Positions 10,404-21,310 are shown, numbered from the stretch's first letter. The stretch is 64,000 nucleotides of DNA from Lepidurus packardi (GCA_023053545.1 JAKZAN010000006.1:12345412-12409411); one strand, 5' to 3'. Notes: a model not told the origin generated them from the letters alone. Made by a program: numbers and translations.

Positions 10404-11645
10404 TCATTTAAAATACTGTACGTCTTGAGAGAAACGTACGGGGGGCTTTACGACTCTTCCCGAGAGGGTGGTTAGGGTTGGGCGGTTATCTATGGGTGGA
10501 AACAATAATCGAGGTTGCACTACTGGTAAGGGTGGGTCACTTATGGAACGGGAGCGTGTTAATACTTCTGTGGGGAGTGACATGGGCTCGGAGGAAGAAG
10601 AATGGGGGGCACAAATTTCTGCAGGTGTACTAACGGTTCGGGGTCGGAAAGCATGAGGAAAGTTGTAAGTCGGGAAGGAATCATCAGAAACAATGAAATT
10701 AGATGGGGGTTGGAGATCACTTTGATAAGGGGTGGAAACATCAGGGGAGGAGGGAGTACTCGTAGAAGAATTTGGGTCGAGAGCTGGACTTCGATGGGTG
10801 GACCAGGTTTGCTCATCTGTCAAGGCGGGAGAAGGTGAAGAAGTAGGGCTGGTAGGCCTAGATTCGGGCATCGAGAAGTTTGAGTAATCTGAGGAGTCCG
10901 AGGAATTTTCCGGGCTGGCTGGAGCGGGGGACAAGTTTTGGAAGGCGGGAGGTGGCGTCAATGGTCGGGAGGGGGTGGTGTTGGGATGGGGAGTAGGAAA
11001 GTTAAGGGCCGGGGGTGGGGGTACATAGATTTCAACGGTGGGGGGTGTTAATTCTGCGGCGGATTTTAGTAATTGATCGATCTGATCGAGGAGTTTATCC
11101 GTTTGTTCTTCGAGTTTTTCTGTGGTTGGGGGTTTCTTGGGTTTTGGGGATTCCGCTCCCTTGGGGTCTTCCATTTGTCCAATTATGGATTCGGTAATTG
11201 GGGCATCTCCCGAGAAGAATCTTTCCACGTAATGTTTCAATCTATTTACGTTAACGTTCTCGTCGGTTTTGGTTTTGATGTCTTGTATCACGAAAATTTC
11301 ATCTCCCGCCTGTTTGATAATTCGATAGGGGCCCAACCAAGAATTCATCGTTAATTTGGGGGACTCTCCGATTTTCAAAGCGGTATTTAATTTTAACACT
11401 TTGTCACCGACATGGAAGGTTTGGGATTTGACGCGTCGATCGTAAGTCCTTTTTTGCGTCTCATGAGCAGAGATCAGCTGCGCTTGGACATAAGAGAAAG
11501 CATTGTGTAGGCGTTGGACCATTTCTGCTTTATAGTCCTCGTCGATGGCGTAATTCTTCCGGGGGGGATTAAAATACGATTTACGTCGAGAATGGGGTCT
11601 CTTCCGTGCATGAGGAAGAAGGGGGTTTCGTTTGTGCTAGCGTGC
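10404..11645 (-). pseudogene. pol: Integrase C-terminal end of Gypsy pol, truncated and frameshifted
   Basis: The minus-strand frame 11522-10404 begins in the integrase C-terminal domain (KRTYDRRVKSQTFHVGDKVL, then GPYRI and a VNRLKHY end), followed by about 250 residues very rich in Pro, Ser and Thr, ending just before env. Upstream (11645-11523) an integrase stretch with FFLMHGRDP is recognisable in another register; the shift is at a run of seven C near 11560. Everything 5' of this (gag, protease, RT, RNase H, integrase core) is missing. Confidence 0.8.
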
Positions 11646-11757
11646 ACGAAATGAATCTTTCTCGTAATTTATTTCTGAAATTATCCCAGTTCTGAAGTGC
11701 AATACATTACTCGTTCATTTTAAGTGCAATTTCTAGTTTCAACTGGAATTGAAACTT

Positions 11758-12283
11758 CTACGGAGCATACCATACATGTGCAGATAGGGCATTACGGATA
11801 GTATCTTGGTTCATGGCGGCTTGTGGAACAAAGGGATCTTGCACAACTTCAGCTGGACCTTCTTCTACAGCCATCTGAAAGCACGAGTCGAACGTGTCGC
11901 CCTGCTCTTCACAAATAGTTTGAAGAATAAAACAAGCATAAATGACCCTATTTATGCGGCGAATATTTGTTTCATTTCTTTTCAGAAGACACCGCCATCT
12001 ACCCTTCAGTTTACCAAAGGCCCGTTCAACTGTCATGCGATTACTGCTCAGTATATTGTTAAAACGTTCATTCTGAGCAGTAATGGCATGGGCAGAGTAA
12101 GGCTTCATAAGCCAAGTAAGAAGGGGATACGCAGCGTCACCTATAAGGTATAAAGGGATGTTGACGCCACTGATAAGCTTCGTGGTGTCAGGGAACTGCA
12201 GATTCTGCTGGGCAAGCTGGTGCAGTTTGCTGTTAGCAAAAATTCTCGCATCGTGCACCGAGCCAGGCCAGCCAACGTTTATG
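11758..12283 (-). pseudogene. Harbinger transposase C-terminal half (DDE_Tnp_4), truncated
   Basis: Reading from the TTAA junction at 12283, the frame gives NVGWPGSVHDARIF, then LIGDAAYP (second Asp) and MTVERAFGKLKGRW (catalytic Glu), ending in a normal stop at 11758. The first catalytic Asp and the N-terminus are missing because the frame is broken off exactly at the edge of transposon copy B. The sequence differs clearly from the Harbinger transposase at 19406-20662, so it is another family. Confidence 0.85.
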
Positions 12284-13899
12284 TTAAGGCCACGGTGGAG
12301 CCTAGGCGCTTATGGGCAAATTACATTGGAGTTTCGGTGCACGATTTGGCGAATATAGCTTCATTATTTTAAAAAATTTCTTGATAGTAAAGTTCATACA
12401 CCTATCTAGTTTGTAATGAGCGTGGCACTTTTTTGAAAAATCAATCAGGAAATTTTGTAGAGGCGGTTAAAGTTCGAACATTTTTACAAGTAATGAATTT
12501 TGAAATTCTGTTCCGCTCATTACAAAAAGCATTTTTTTTTTAAAAAATTTTACGTATAAATTGTGTAAATCCGACCATCCATTTCGGAGTAATCGTTGAC
12601 ACCGCTTTATAATTTGTTCCGAATTTTTCTTGAAAAATTGTGGCGCCACCACTTCGGCTGCGGCCAACATAGGAAGGTCACTGTGAGTTCAGGAAAAGGC
12701 GAAGCAATGATAAGGAAAGGAGGAAAGCAGGATGGGAAGAGGAAAGGGATGGGTGGAAATGTTATGATACAACTTCACTTCGCTTGAGGCTTGCCCAAAG
12801 CAAAAAGGATATTATTTTCTGAGACGAATATTTCTCAGACCAAGTACAGCAAGGGGTCTTGTCAATGACCAAGCTGTGACCACGCCTTAGAAGGTTGGGT
12901 GAAACAGAAAACAATAACAAGGGCACGTGTATTCTTTCTTGATTTCAGTTTGTTTTGCCCACTTCGTCGTGGAGTACTGTCCTTTCTTTTATTATAAAGT
13001 GTGTAAATAAATTTTACTATAGCGCTTCTGTTGTTTAGTGCATATTTTGCGTTTTTCATTATTTTCTGGTGTTCAAGGGAATTTAATTTTTCACATGTCC
13101 TGCTATTAGCTTTTGGAAAACCTTTCAACAGAAGAGTTCGTTTAACATTTTACTTAATTGGAATAAGAAATCAAGTTATTAGTAAATGAGATAAACTGTG
13201 CTTTCCTCAACAAAGTGTGCAGTGTGGCTTTTGTGTAAAGTCCACTACTACGTTTGGATTACCTTTTTGTTCACAAATGTAGGGTACCGTTTGAAATTTC
13301 ATTCCTGACTAGGATAACAAGCTTCTATTCTTATAGATCTTTTCTTTCGTTATAAATGAATATAACCTGACGTAACCCTACTAGTCGCGTTATATAAGCC
13401 GAACGTGTATTGGAATTTGTATTCATGTTTAACTTCATTAACCTTTGAACATGTTTATAAGTGGTAACTTTACGAATGTTTGACGAACGAGTTGCTTTTG
13501 CTTATCTTAGTGTATTGTATAATTTTTCGTGGATACACATTCCCATCTTTTTTTCTTCTTTTGCACTGCTGTTTTTGTCAGTTGATAACCTATTATTGAT
13601 ACATCAGAGTTTGCAAAAGGTACACGCAAAAATGCGTAACTGTACTGCGTTTCATCATTTGTATCAATAGAATAGGAAACTTGGCAGTTGTACACTTTCG
13701 CTTTCTGGATAGGCCTACTCCGAGTGCCTATAATTTTTTTGTTCGGCATCCAAGATCGTTTTTGTAACCTATTTTCTAGAAGGAAAACTTTTAAACAAAT
13801 TAGAAACGAAACAGTATAATAAGAAAAAAACATACAAAGTGAATAAACTACATTCTACGATATAGGTTATACGTAAGTAAAACAATTCATCTTCATTGT

Positions 13900-14088
13900 G
13901 GTCAGACAACGTCCGACTCAGTGCATTTTGAGAAAAAATTATTATTTACATTGAAGCGGTCAGACAGACAACGTCCTACTCAGCTTCGACTTCTGTTTTG
14001 CAGTTTTAGCGGTCAGATAGTATCCGACACAACTTCTTGTTCTTTTAAATAATCGTAGCGGTCAGGAAAGAAAACGTCCGACTCAGCT
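13900..14088. repeat. Four spaced GTCNGAC-pair repeats after transposase stop (copy B)
   Basis: Mirror of 4468-4655 in the inverted copy, with the same four units directly beyond the transposase stop at 14088. Confidence 0.7.
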
Positions 14089-17000
14089 TATTTTTTTTTG
14101 GAAGGGGAAAGACTGTCAACATCCGACTCCGATTGCATTTCGCGTACTTGTCGCTTTTTTGGCGGTTTTCCTTTCGCTTTAGCAGCGAACGCTCTTTTCC
14201 TCTCTTCGATTGCCTCAAGCACGCGCTGAGGCTCGCGGGGTACAAGTTTTCGTGCAATACGTGGATCCGCTAGCTCAGGAAGAAGACTATCTTCAAAGAA
14301 ATCATGCAATTTCGGGAGCATTTTAGTTTTCCAAAAGGTCTGGTCGCGGAAGATACGCTCAGTATGGGTCTCTTTGGGACTCCAGACATGAAAGTCGCAC
14401 CATTCTCTACCAGTAATTTCAAGCTGTCCTTGAATTTGGTAATAATAGTTGTGATTTCTTTTCAGTTTGAGTTTGTCTCCTTTGACAAACTCCAATCCTA
14501 TTGATTGTGCCTTATTTTGACGGACTAACGCCTTCAAGGAAACATGCTCGGCTTTTTTGGGACACTTGATCTCAAGTAGGCCAACTTCCCCAATGAGCCC
14601 GTCAGGAGAAGCCCCCAAGTACCCGAATTCTTTGTCAATCCAAAGTCCAGAAGTGTGGACAATAGTTCCTGTTTGCTCCTCATAAGTTCTCCTGCCATTT
14701 CCCTCATTGCTTTTTCCGTATTCAGTTGAGTCATTCGACCATTTACTCGGAACTGTGATTTGGCGTAAAGTTTTATCCCTAAGCGTGGTTTGCTGTAGTT
14801 TGCAAACTCTACCAAAATTGGAAGCAGTGATACGGTTCTTCCTCGCCTCCATCCAGTCAATACATGCTGCTTGAGCCCTTGTTTTCTCTTCCAAAGCGGC
14901 AATTTGGTCACTCGTAAGCTGTAATTGCTTACGTATGAGATCGCACTGTTCCTTGAAAGCCACAGGATCTAGGTCTGGTAACCCGTAATCAGCATCGGGT
15001 CCGTTCTCGGTTATAACAGGAGCTATTTGACCCTGACCGTTTTGCTTCTCTGCAAGCTTCCTGTACCTCACTTTCCACGATTCTTTCGTGACATTAGCGC
15101 GCGATGCAAATCGGTCTAGTACAAACGAGCCTTGTCCGTGCGTTTTCAATAATTTAGCGTGAGCCCCGCGCCCTGAGTGGTAAATCAAAACGGCACCAGC
15201 AGCTCTGTAATTGTACGAGCCTCTCTGGGAACGCAAAAACTGTTTTCCTCCTAGCAATTTAACAAGAATTGACATAAACCGCTCAGCGGAGTTTGTTGTA
15301 ACCTCCGCAAGTAGGTTATGCGCTTTTCTTTTAACGAATTCAAGCGCTTTGCAGATGTCCCTGTAGACATAGTCTGCAACCGAAGTCCTCAGCTGTTTTC
15401 CAGCATGCCTGCACCCTTTTACACCCTGCTCTGGTTTTTCGCAGAACGTATGGTCGCCAAGTATGTAGTGGCGTGGTACATTGTCCAAAGCTCGGCAAAG
15501 GTCCGCTGCAGTGCCGCCAGTGATCGCATTTCTTTTCATGGCGCCTCTAATCCCACGCGTTAGATTTGCAATATTTGGGACTGTCAAGACCTTAAAATGC
15601 GCCTGGCTTTTTTTTTTATCCCTATACAACTTTGATGTAAAGTTTTTTGTGATGTGGTTTGCGCATTCTTGTTTTTCAGGCAATTTCTGTGTTCTGGGCG
15701 TAGTAGCCAGTATTTCATTGTAGGTGGAAGAATCACCATCACCAATGTAATGTGAAAACCGAACGCCAAACTTTTTTTCACATTCTCTAAACCCTTTTGC
15801 CAATATGTCCGTCTCCATTGCTGTAGACGGACCATCCCAATTCTTAAAACACATGTGAGGACGTGCAACTTTCTTAGCTCTTGCAGCACGGTTGCAGATT
15901 GAACAGAACTTATTTCGTACCCCCATGTACAAAATTTTGTTACTGTGTTTTCCAATAAGCACGCCGACTCCAGATTTAGCCGTATACCGGGTACCGTGAC
16001 TTCGCTGGCACCATCCACCATCACCTATGACGGTTATTCGTGGGGTTCCATCGTCGTCAACGTTCGCTGCTGCTATCGCAGCTTCCTTTTCTTGCAGTAG
16101 CCCTTTCTCCATTTCTTTAGTTGCCCACGTATGCCATATCCCCCCAACAATTTTCTCGTGACGGATGTAAGTTTTCTTATCCATACACGGTATACTGAAA
16201 ATGGACATCATTTCTTCGAGATGGTTATGCCCTGCGCCAATGGCCATCATAGCCCAGGCCGCAAGAGTATTTAAAGAAATGCTATCTTCCTTTTTGGGCC
16301 TAATGCCCGATGCCTCTAATGATTTTCTAGCTTTTTTTTTCCTGTTCTTGTCATGCTCTATTGCTTCAGAATTAATTGTACCTCCATAAGCACATTTAGG
16401 GCACTTAAATGAAAGTGACGTAAGCAAGCCATTTTGAATATTTTTTGACAATCTCATACTACCGCTGCAAACTTCGTAGTGAGGGATAAACAGCTCTAAT
16501 GTACGTGTAATTACATAGGCTAAATCACAAATCCTTCGTCCTTGCACCTTTTGCTTCAGTTCTGGTTGACTGTAAACAACACGTTCAGTGATCAGCGGAG
16601 TAGCTGCTACCCAAGTAGCACATCTTGGTCGAAACGACGGCTTTTTTTGACCGTTTGACGTCGAAAGCAACGTTTGTGCAACGTTTATGCGACATCCAAT
16701 TGACCAGCGCTACGAACGTCGACAGGTGACGATACGTTAACGTCCACACGGGACGATACGTAGTAGGCTGGATATTCTTGGCCGTAGGAATCTGACGTTG
16801 CTGCAACGTCAGAAAATACCGTTTTAAGCGACGTTTTTTCGACGTAGAAGCAACGATTTCTTTAACCGTATAAATTTGCCGTTCCTGCAACGTAAAGGTG
16901 ACCTCCAATTGTCCATCCATCTTGACGTCGGAAAGTGACGTCAATTTGTAACGTCGGGGACGTTAATGGGACCAATTTGGGACCAAATTGCGCTGCTTGG

Positions 17001-17414
17001 GTATTTCGAGTTGGTCGTTTTTCCTACCGGCATGCCAAAGCGTGGGAGAGAAACTGCCGTAATTCCTATCTTCATTGTCATTGCCATTGCCCTCATTCAT
17101 TCTAGGGGAAGCATACATTGAGAAAGAATCACCTATGTTTGAACTTTGCAAAGGATGCTCGTCACCATTGCTAGTGGCAATGCTACTCGAGAAGCTTGTG
17201 CTCGCAATTGGGATACCACTTGAAGTATTAGTACAATGACTACGTGACTCGATACAATTTTCTGTAACAGTCTCGTTTGAAGGGATTATGAAAGATAACT
17301 CGCTCACCTCTTTTTTTTTGGTGTGAAAGAGGGAGAAGCGTTGGTTTGCTTATTTTCTTGAAAAAGGCGTTTTCGTCTCTTCAAGTTGCGTATGCGCCTA
17401 ACACGAGACCCCAT
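14088..17414 (-). pseudogene. Transposase-YqaJ nuclease gene, copy B, interrupted in its 5' part
   Basis: The N-terminal part runs from an ATG at 17414 to 17003, with the same A9 register change as copy A. A 392-bp MITE then interrupts it (17001-16610), and the main frame runs uninterrupted from 16607 to 14088. Numbering from the 860-codon open frame: a CPKC pair near residue 90, DDE-type residues in VIGDGGW (D217), YIGDGDSS (D311) and NSAERF (E463), then a YqaJ/PD-(D/E)XK nuclease with SPDG (D690) and LLEIKCP (E700, K702) and a conserved Gln in the following YYYQIQGQ. The apparent start of the long frame at 16670 is TTG inside the MITE, so it is not a natural start. The family resembles proteins annotated as Mutator-like transposase with YqaJ; together with TTAA ends I place it near Kolobok. 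Confidence 0.85.
16610..17001. mobile_element. 392-bp TA-flanked MITE inside transposase copy B
   Basis: Absent from copy A, so the empty site is known. It is flanked by TA on both sides (16608-16609, 17002-17003). Ends are inverted: CCCAAGTAGCACATCTTGGTC-like on one side (first ten bases CCCAAGTAGC) and CCCAAGCAGC on the other. A TA duplication fits the Tc1/mariner group. The interior is strikingly rich in the tetranucleotide ACGT and in GACGTC/AACGTT. It encodes no convincing protein. Confidence 0.85.
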
Positions 17415-17897
17415 TGTTGCAACTAATCTGGAATAACACTTGCAACAGGCTTTCTGCTTATATGAAGTCTCACGTTTGTGTGATAAACAATACTAGTTTG
17501 TTGAGTTACTCTACCTATCTAAGTGATTGTTTTGTCCTTGTTGGATAAATTTGACAAGTTACTGTAAAGGGATTATGGGGAATGCCTTTCCCTTGCTTGC
17601 ACAATATAATTCAAGCTTTCCCTTGTACTGTACCATCCTTCAGGAACATTGACATTTTTGCAATAGCTGAACTGTTTAAATTTCTTTAATGAAAAGCGGC
17701 TCTTGGGAGAACCGTTTTGTATAAAACGGAGGGAAAAAATATTAAAAAACAACATTTCTAAGCAGTTTTCGGATAGTTTGTTTGTCATACAGTTCAACGT
17801 GAAGTTCATCTTTCTACGACACAACGGTAAGTGCTTGTTTAATAAAAATTTAGGTAGTTTTATAAACTTAACCTGACATAAATATATTCTACTCTAG

Positions 17898-18476
17898 ATG
17901 AATCGCGAAATGCAACGCGCTATGGCCGACCTCACGAGAAGCCAAGCTCGGGTTCTGGATCTTGCGCTGCAAGTCATAGATGACAGGGACCGCCAGGGAA
18001 CTCACAGGGGCCGGTCGGTGTACAGGAATCTGGAGCAACAAAGACCGTACCGTAGGCAGCAAAGTCAGGAGCAACATAGGCCTACACGCTGGCCGCTCCA
18101 TTACAGCAGAACCCATAACGACACAGAGCGTCTGAGCTCCTCTGCACAATATCATGTTCAAGATTTCCGCAATGCTTACTACCAACAGGTCCCATTTCAT
18201 GCTCAGCCCCAAGATCAACCGACTTCAAAGTCCCAACGTCGGCGTCAAAGGAGGAGAACCCATATTCAAGCGCTGCAGCATTGTGTGGAACAAGTAGGAC
18301 AATATCTTTCGACGTCTGCGACACCCCTTCCCTCAAACCTTACATCGTCTCCTTTCCTTCAGCCTCTCCTATCCGAAAATACCATTTCACCAGCCATTGA
18401 ACAGTTTGAAAACCTTACCCTTGCCCATCCCGAGCCTCATCCTAACACAAATATAACTGTAGAAAAAAATTCGTGA
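17898..18476 (+). CDS. Divergent 192-residue basic protein of the TTAA transposon (copy B)
   Basis: Same protein as at 480-1058, with the intron boundaries visible just upstream: donor gtaagt after the exon ending at about 17825 and acceptor ctctag directly before the ATG at 17898. It differs from copy A by one residue (His to Gln) that I could read. No known domain. Its role could be DNA binding or regulation of the transposase; this is inference. Confidence 0.5.
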   Translation: MNREMQRAMADLTRSQARVLDLALQVIDDRDRQGTHRGRSVYRNLEQQRPYRRQQSQEQHRPTRWPLHYSRTHNDTERLSSSAQYHVQDFRNAYYQQVPFHAQPQDQPTSKSQRRRQRRRTHIQALQHCVEQVGQYLSTSATPLPSNLTSSPFLQPLLSENTISPAIEQFENLTLAHPEPHPNTNITVEKNS

Positions 18477-18853
18477 AATATTGTATTGCATTTTTTATCT
18501 TGCCGAAACACAAAGTGTGTGGCAAAAACACTGGAACAGTAAATACAATTTGCCCGTAAGATAATAGTCTATACTGGTAATTCGTTAAATAATAATAATC
18601 ATACATACAGTAAGATACATAAACGCACAATGTAAATTCAACAATAAAACCGAGCTTGCTTGTGTACTACACTACGGTTTGCCACTGTGTATGCGTTGAT
18701 TCAAGCATAGTTTCAATTCCCGCTTATTTGCCTGCCTCGCCATCTGGCGAAACGAAAGGATATTAACTGCCCCTGAATTATAGGCAAATTCACTGGCGCT
18801 CGAGATGCCATCTATGAACAACGAAAACGCCTACAGTAGGCTCCACCGTGGCC

Positions 18854-19256
18854 TTAAGACGAAATTTGCCAGGAACATCAACGAGCAACGCAGGTAAGTT
18901 TTCATGTATTATTCAATGAAATCTTATTATCTTAAGGTATAGTTTTTGAAGACGAGTTTGATCATATGGACGACCCGTTAGAGACTGGTTCGTCACGACC
19001 ACTTAAAAAAATCAAACCGTCCAAGGCATCAAAGACGGAGAAAATAATGGAAATCCTGGAACAGTCGCACGAACAGAGATCGCAGTTACTAAAAAGAAGA
19101 GAAGAAAGAGATATGCAGAAAGAAGAAAAGAAGCAGAAGAGACACGAGGAAATCATGGCAGCAACCAACGCTATTGTAGGAGTATTGCGTGACGCCCTCC
19201 AAAGTATTAAGGAAAATAAAGGAAAAGGAGGGAATCTTCAGATTCTGATTGACTAA
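18854..19256 (+). pseudogene. Duplicate 3' half of Harbinger Myb-like gene (exons 2b and 3)
   Basis: Exon 2b runs 18854-18893, the intron 18894-18942 (gtaagt...tatag), and exon 3 18943-19256. The spliced frame passes through VFEDEFDHMDD and ends in a Lys/Glu/Arg-rich coiled-coil segment (residues such as EKIMEILEQSHEQ and EERDMQKEEKK), the usual C-terminal form of these proteins. The 5' half is missing, replaced by transposon copy B. It lies tail to tail with the Harbinger transposase at 19406-20662, the normal arrangement of a two-gene Harbinger. Confidence 0.75.
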
Positions 19257-19405
19257 ACGTTCGTTTTATAAAGAATATGCAATTTGAATGTATCTTAATT
19301 AAAAATGTAATTACAGTCATTACTTATATATACACCCAAATAAAATTTTGATTTCAGAAATTGTTAACCTTGTTCTGAAACTGCAGCAATGTGTGCCATA
19401 ATCAT

Positions 19406-20662
19406 CTACAAGAATATTCTTGCAAGTTTCTGCCTCACAGACTCTCGTTTAGCTTGTCCACTGTTAGTGGGTACAAAATTTCTTTCAGGCAAATTAACAT
19501 CACTGTTACCATCACCATCATTTACAGTGCGGCCAATACAGAAGTCTCTATTTTCTATGCCAATATTATGTAACACACAAGAAGCAACAACAACTTTAAC
19601 ACTATTTTCTACCGTTGCATGTACCTTCTGGCATCTTCGAAATCTCATTTTTAAATCCCCAAAGGCTTGTTCTACTACTATTCTGGTGCCAGACAGTTTC
19701 TTATTATACAATTTTTGGTACTCAGAAAGGTTTTCTTGAAACTTGCACGGTACCAACAACCACTTCTTCAATGGAAACGCACTGTCCCCAATCAAGTGGT
19801 AGTTTTGTGAATTAAGAATCTGTCCACAGTTATCGGAATCTAGGCGTCTGAAGAGTGAAGACCGCTGGAAGACATACGAGTCGTGGCAGCTACCTGGGAA
19901 TCCGGTAAATATATATGAAAACGATTTGTTCGGGAGACATACTGCCATTAGTACGATGCTGTGGAAACGTTTATAGTTTATTTACGCTCTTCTATTCGCA
20001 GACGGTGGGTGAATAGGAATATGGCAACCGTCAATAGCTCCCACAGCTCCAGGAAAACCATGCTTCTTCTGAAACCTCCGAGCTATGGCGCGTGCATTAT
20101 CACTCGTTGGCCATCGAATAAAACGTGCTTGATTGTCAAAAACCATTGGCACTCGGTTTGCACCACTCGCCAGATAGTTGACTCCGAATATCCGAACTTG
20201 TCTGCGATGAGGCGAATGGCCCCTTGGTTTCCAAGATAACTGAGAGTAATGTATAGCATTGTATCCAAAGATACTGGTTGATATCCGCCGTGGTAGACAA
20301 CATCATTTAGAAATCCAGAATCACCTTGCAAATCACAGATTTTTTTTAAATGTTGAGCGCGTCACGCGAAAATGACGCCAAAAGTCCGCATCCGAATACG
20401 ACTTAATAACACATTTATATCCAGATTGCCGACGGTGAGTTTCACTTCCAAGAGAAATAAAAGAAATGACTAGATTAATATTAATGTCATCATCTACTTC
20501 TCCTTCAGATTCACTAGTTGACTCTTCTTCAATGACATGGTCAAGAAACTGTTTTACTGCAACTGTTGCAAGGACTAGTTGACTATCTAAAAGAGAATAA
20601 CAATTGTAGCTCAAATTAATGAAAATAATATTGTATTTACTTGTGTTTTCTTCGAGATCCAT
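19406..20662 (-). pseudogene. Harbinger transposase (DDE_Tnp_4) with frameshifts and a nonsense codon
   Basis: ATG at 20662, a 22-base first exon, an intron 20640-20587 (gtaaat...tttag), then a long exon. The N-terminal acidic region leads into FWRHFRVTRSTFKK; a run of A near 20340 shifts the register. A helix-turn-helix-like part (FGYSESTIWRVV) follows. A second shift occurs near 20083. GAIDGCHIP supplies the first Asp, a TAA interrupts near 19985, then come LIGDSAFP (second Asp) and VVEQAFGDLK (Glu). All three catalytic residues are present but the frame is broken at least three times. One shift lies in a homopolymer and could be a sequencing error. The gene is convergent with the Myb-like gene. 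Confidence 0.85.
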
Positions 20663-20702
20663 TACGAAGGCAGATAATAATGTTTGTAAACACTACGAGG
20701 AC

Positions 20703-20834
20703 GGGTATTTTATTGTCAACTGGTAGTTGAACTAAAGGAGTTGAACTGCGACTTGCGTTCTTCGCATTTTCTCGTCTACCGGTGATTCCGTCATGCTCAA
20801 CTGGTCAACGGACCAGTTGACGATAAAATGTGCC
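20703..20834. repeat. 132-bp fold-back with repeated CAACTGGT
   Basis: Arms GGTATTTTATTGTCAACTGG (20704-20723) and the complement of 20812-20834 match with a few changes. Inside, TCAACTGGTC aacg GACCAGTTGA (20797-20820) is a perfect 10-bp hairpin. It lies just upstream of the Harbinger transposase and may be its terminal region or a separate small fold-back element. Confidence 0.55.
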
Positions 20835-20970
20835 TATAGCTTCCTCTCCCCAGAGATGAATCAAGAGCCTTGTCTCTTCTGGTCCCCAAACCATCCGTCT
20901 TTTCTTTTGGTCACTCATAGCTTTACTAAATAATTACACAAATGATAAGCGCTCTTTCGTGAAGTATATA

Positions 20971-21286
20971 TGTTCCGGACAAGTACAGTCCGGAAGGGGA
21001 AAGAATGAAAGGAAAGGGAATGGAAGGGAAAGAGAAAGAGGGACAAAGGGGAGCTCGCGGTTGTCTCGAAAGGGAGAAAGTTAGTTGCGATTGAACAGTG
21101 AGAAAGAAGGTTGTAGAAAGGTTTTGATAAAAGGTAATCTAAGTGACGTGGGTGTTGGGTGGGGGTTACTTGAGTTTGGAGCTTTGTGTTACGTTCGAGT
21201 TAAATACATTCGACCTGACTTTTCTCCCTTAACACGAACCTCGATCGCCAATTGCCCAACGGTGTTGGCCATAACTGTTGGTAACA
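20971..21286 (+). repeat. BEL-1 5' LTR
   Basis: 316 bp, TGTTCCGGAC...GTAACA, identical by eye to the 3' LTR. It has a purine-rich first third (GAAAGG repeats). A 5-bp ATATA duplication lies outside. Confidence 0.95.
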
Positions 21287-21292
21287 ATTTGC

Positions 21293-21310
21293 TGGTGCCG
21301 AAACCCGGGA
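21293..21310 (+). promoter_or_regulatory. Primer binding site, tRNA-Phe type
   Basis: TGGTGCCGAAACCCGGGA lies six bases after the 5' LTR. Its complement matches the last 18 bases (with CCA) of animal tRNA-Phe(GAA) as I know it. Reverse transcription of the minus strand would start here. Confidence 0.8.

Larger units (their letters stand above)
7723..11645 (-). mobile_element. 5'-truncated env-bearing Ty3/Gypsy element (errantivirus-like)
   Basis: Order on the minus strand is integrase C-terminus, long Pro-rich tail, env, purine tract, LTR, which is the 3' half of an errantivirus-type element. It is cut at about 11645, about 110 bp from a Harbinger transposase fragment. It occupies the spacer between the two inverted TTAA transposons. 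No 5' LTR or target duplication is visible. Confidence 0.75.
12288..18853 (-). mobile_element. TTAA-target DNA transposon copy B (Kolobok-like)
   Basis: Second copy, inverted relative to copy A, with the same 17-bp TIRs (12288-12304 and 18837-18853) and TTAA at both edges (12284-12287, 18854-18857). It is about 400 bp longer than copy A because of a TA-flanked MITE. The flanks do not belong to one target: the left flank is Harbinger transposase coding sequence, the right flank is Myb exon 2. This copy is therefore a recombinant or the product of an inverted duplication rather than a simple insertion. Confidence 0.85.
12284..18955. repeat. Right arm of ~6.3 kb inverted repeat
   Basis: Inverted partner of 1-6270. 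It contains DNA transposon copy B plus the same Myb-gene flank (18854-18955) found reversed at 1-102. It differs from the left arm mainly by a TA-flanked 392-bp insertion at 16610-17001. The spacer between the arms (6271-12283) is about 6 kb. An assembly artefact cannot be excluded, but the arms are not identical, which argues against simple read fold-back. Confidence 0.95.

Noticed and set aside
14088..16670. An intact 860-residue transposase starting at 16670
   Set aside because: The start is TTG inside an inserted MITE; copy A shows the natural N-terminus lies on the other side of the insert.
16585..16944. 119-codon frame in the ACGT-rich MITE
   Set aside because: It arises from low-complexity ACGT words and has no start context or domain.
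21293..21310. Possible tRNA gene
   Set aside because: Only 18 bases match a tRNA 3' end and they follow an LTR; this is a primer site, not a gene.
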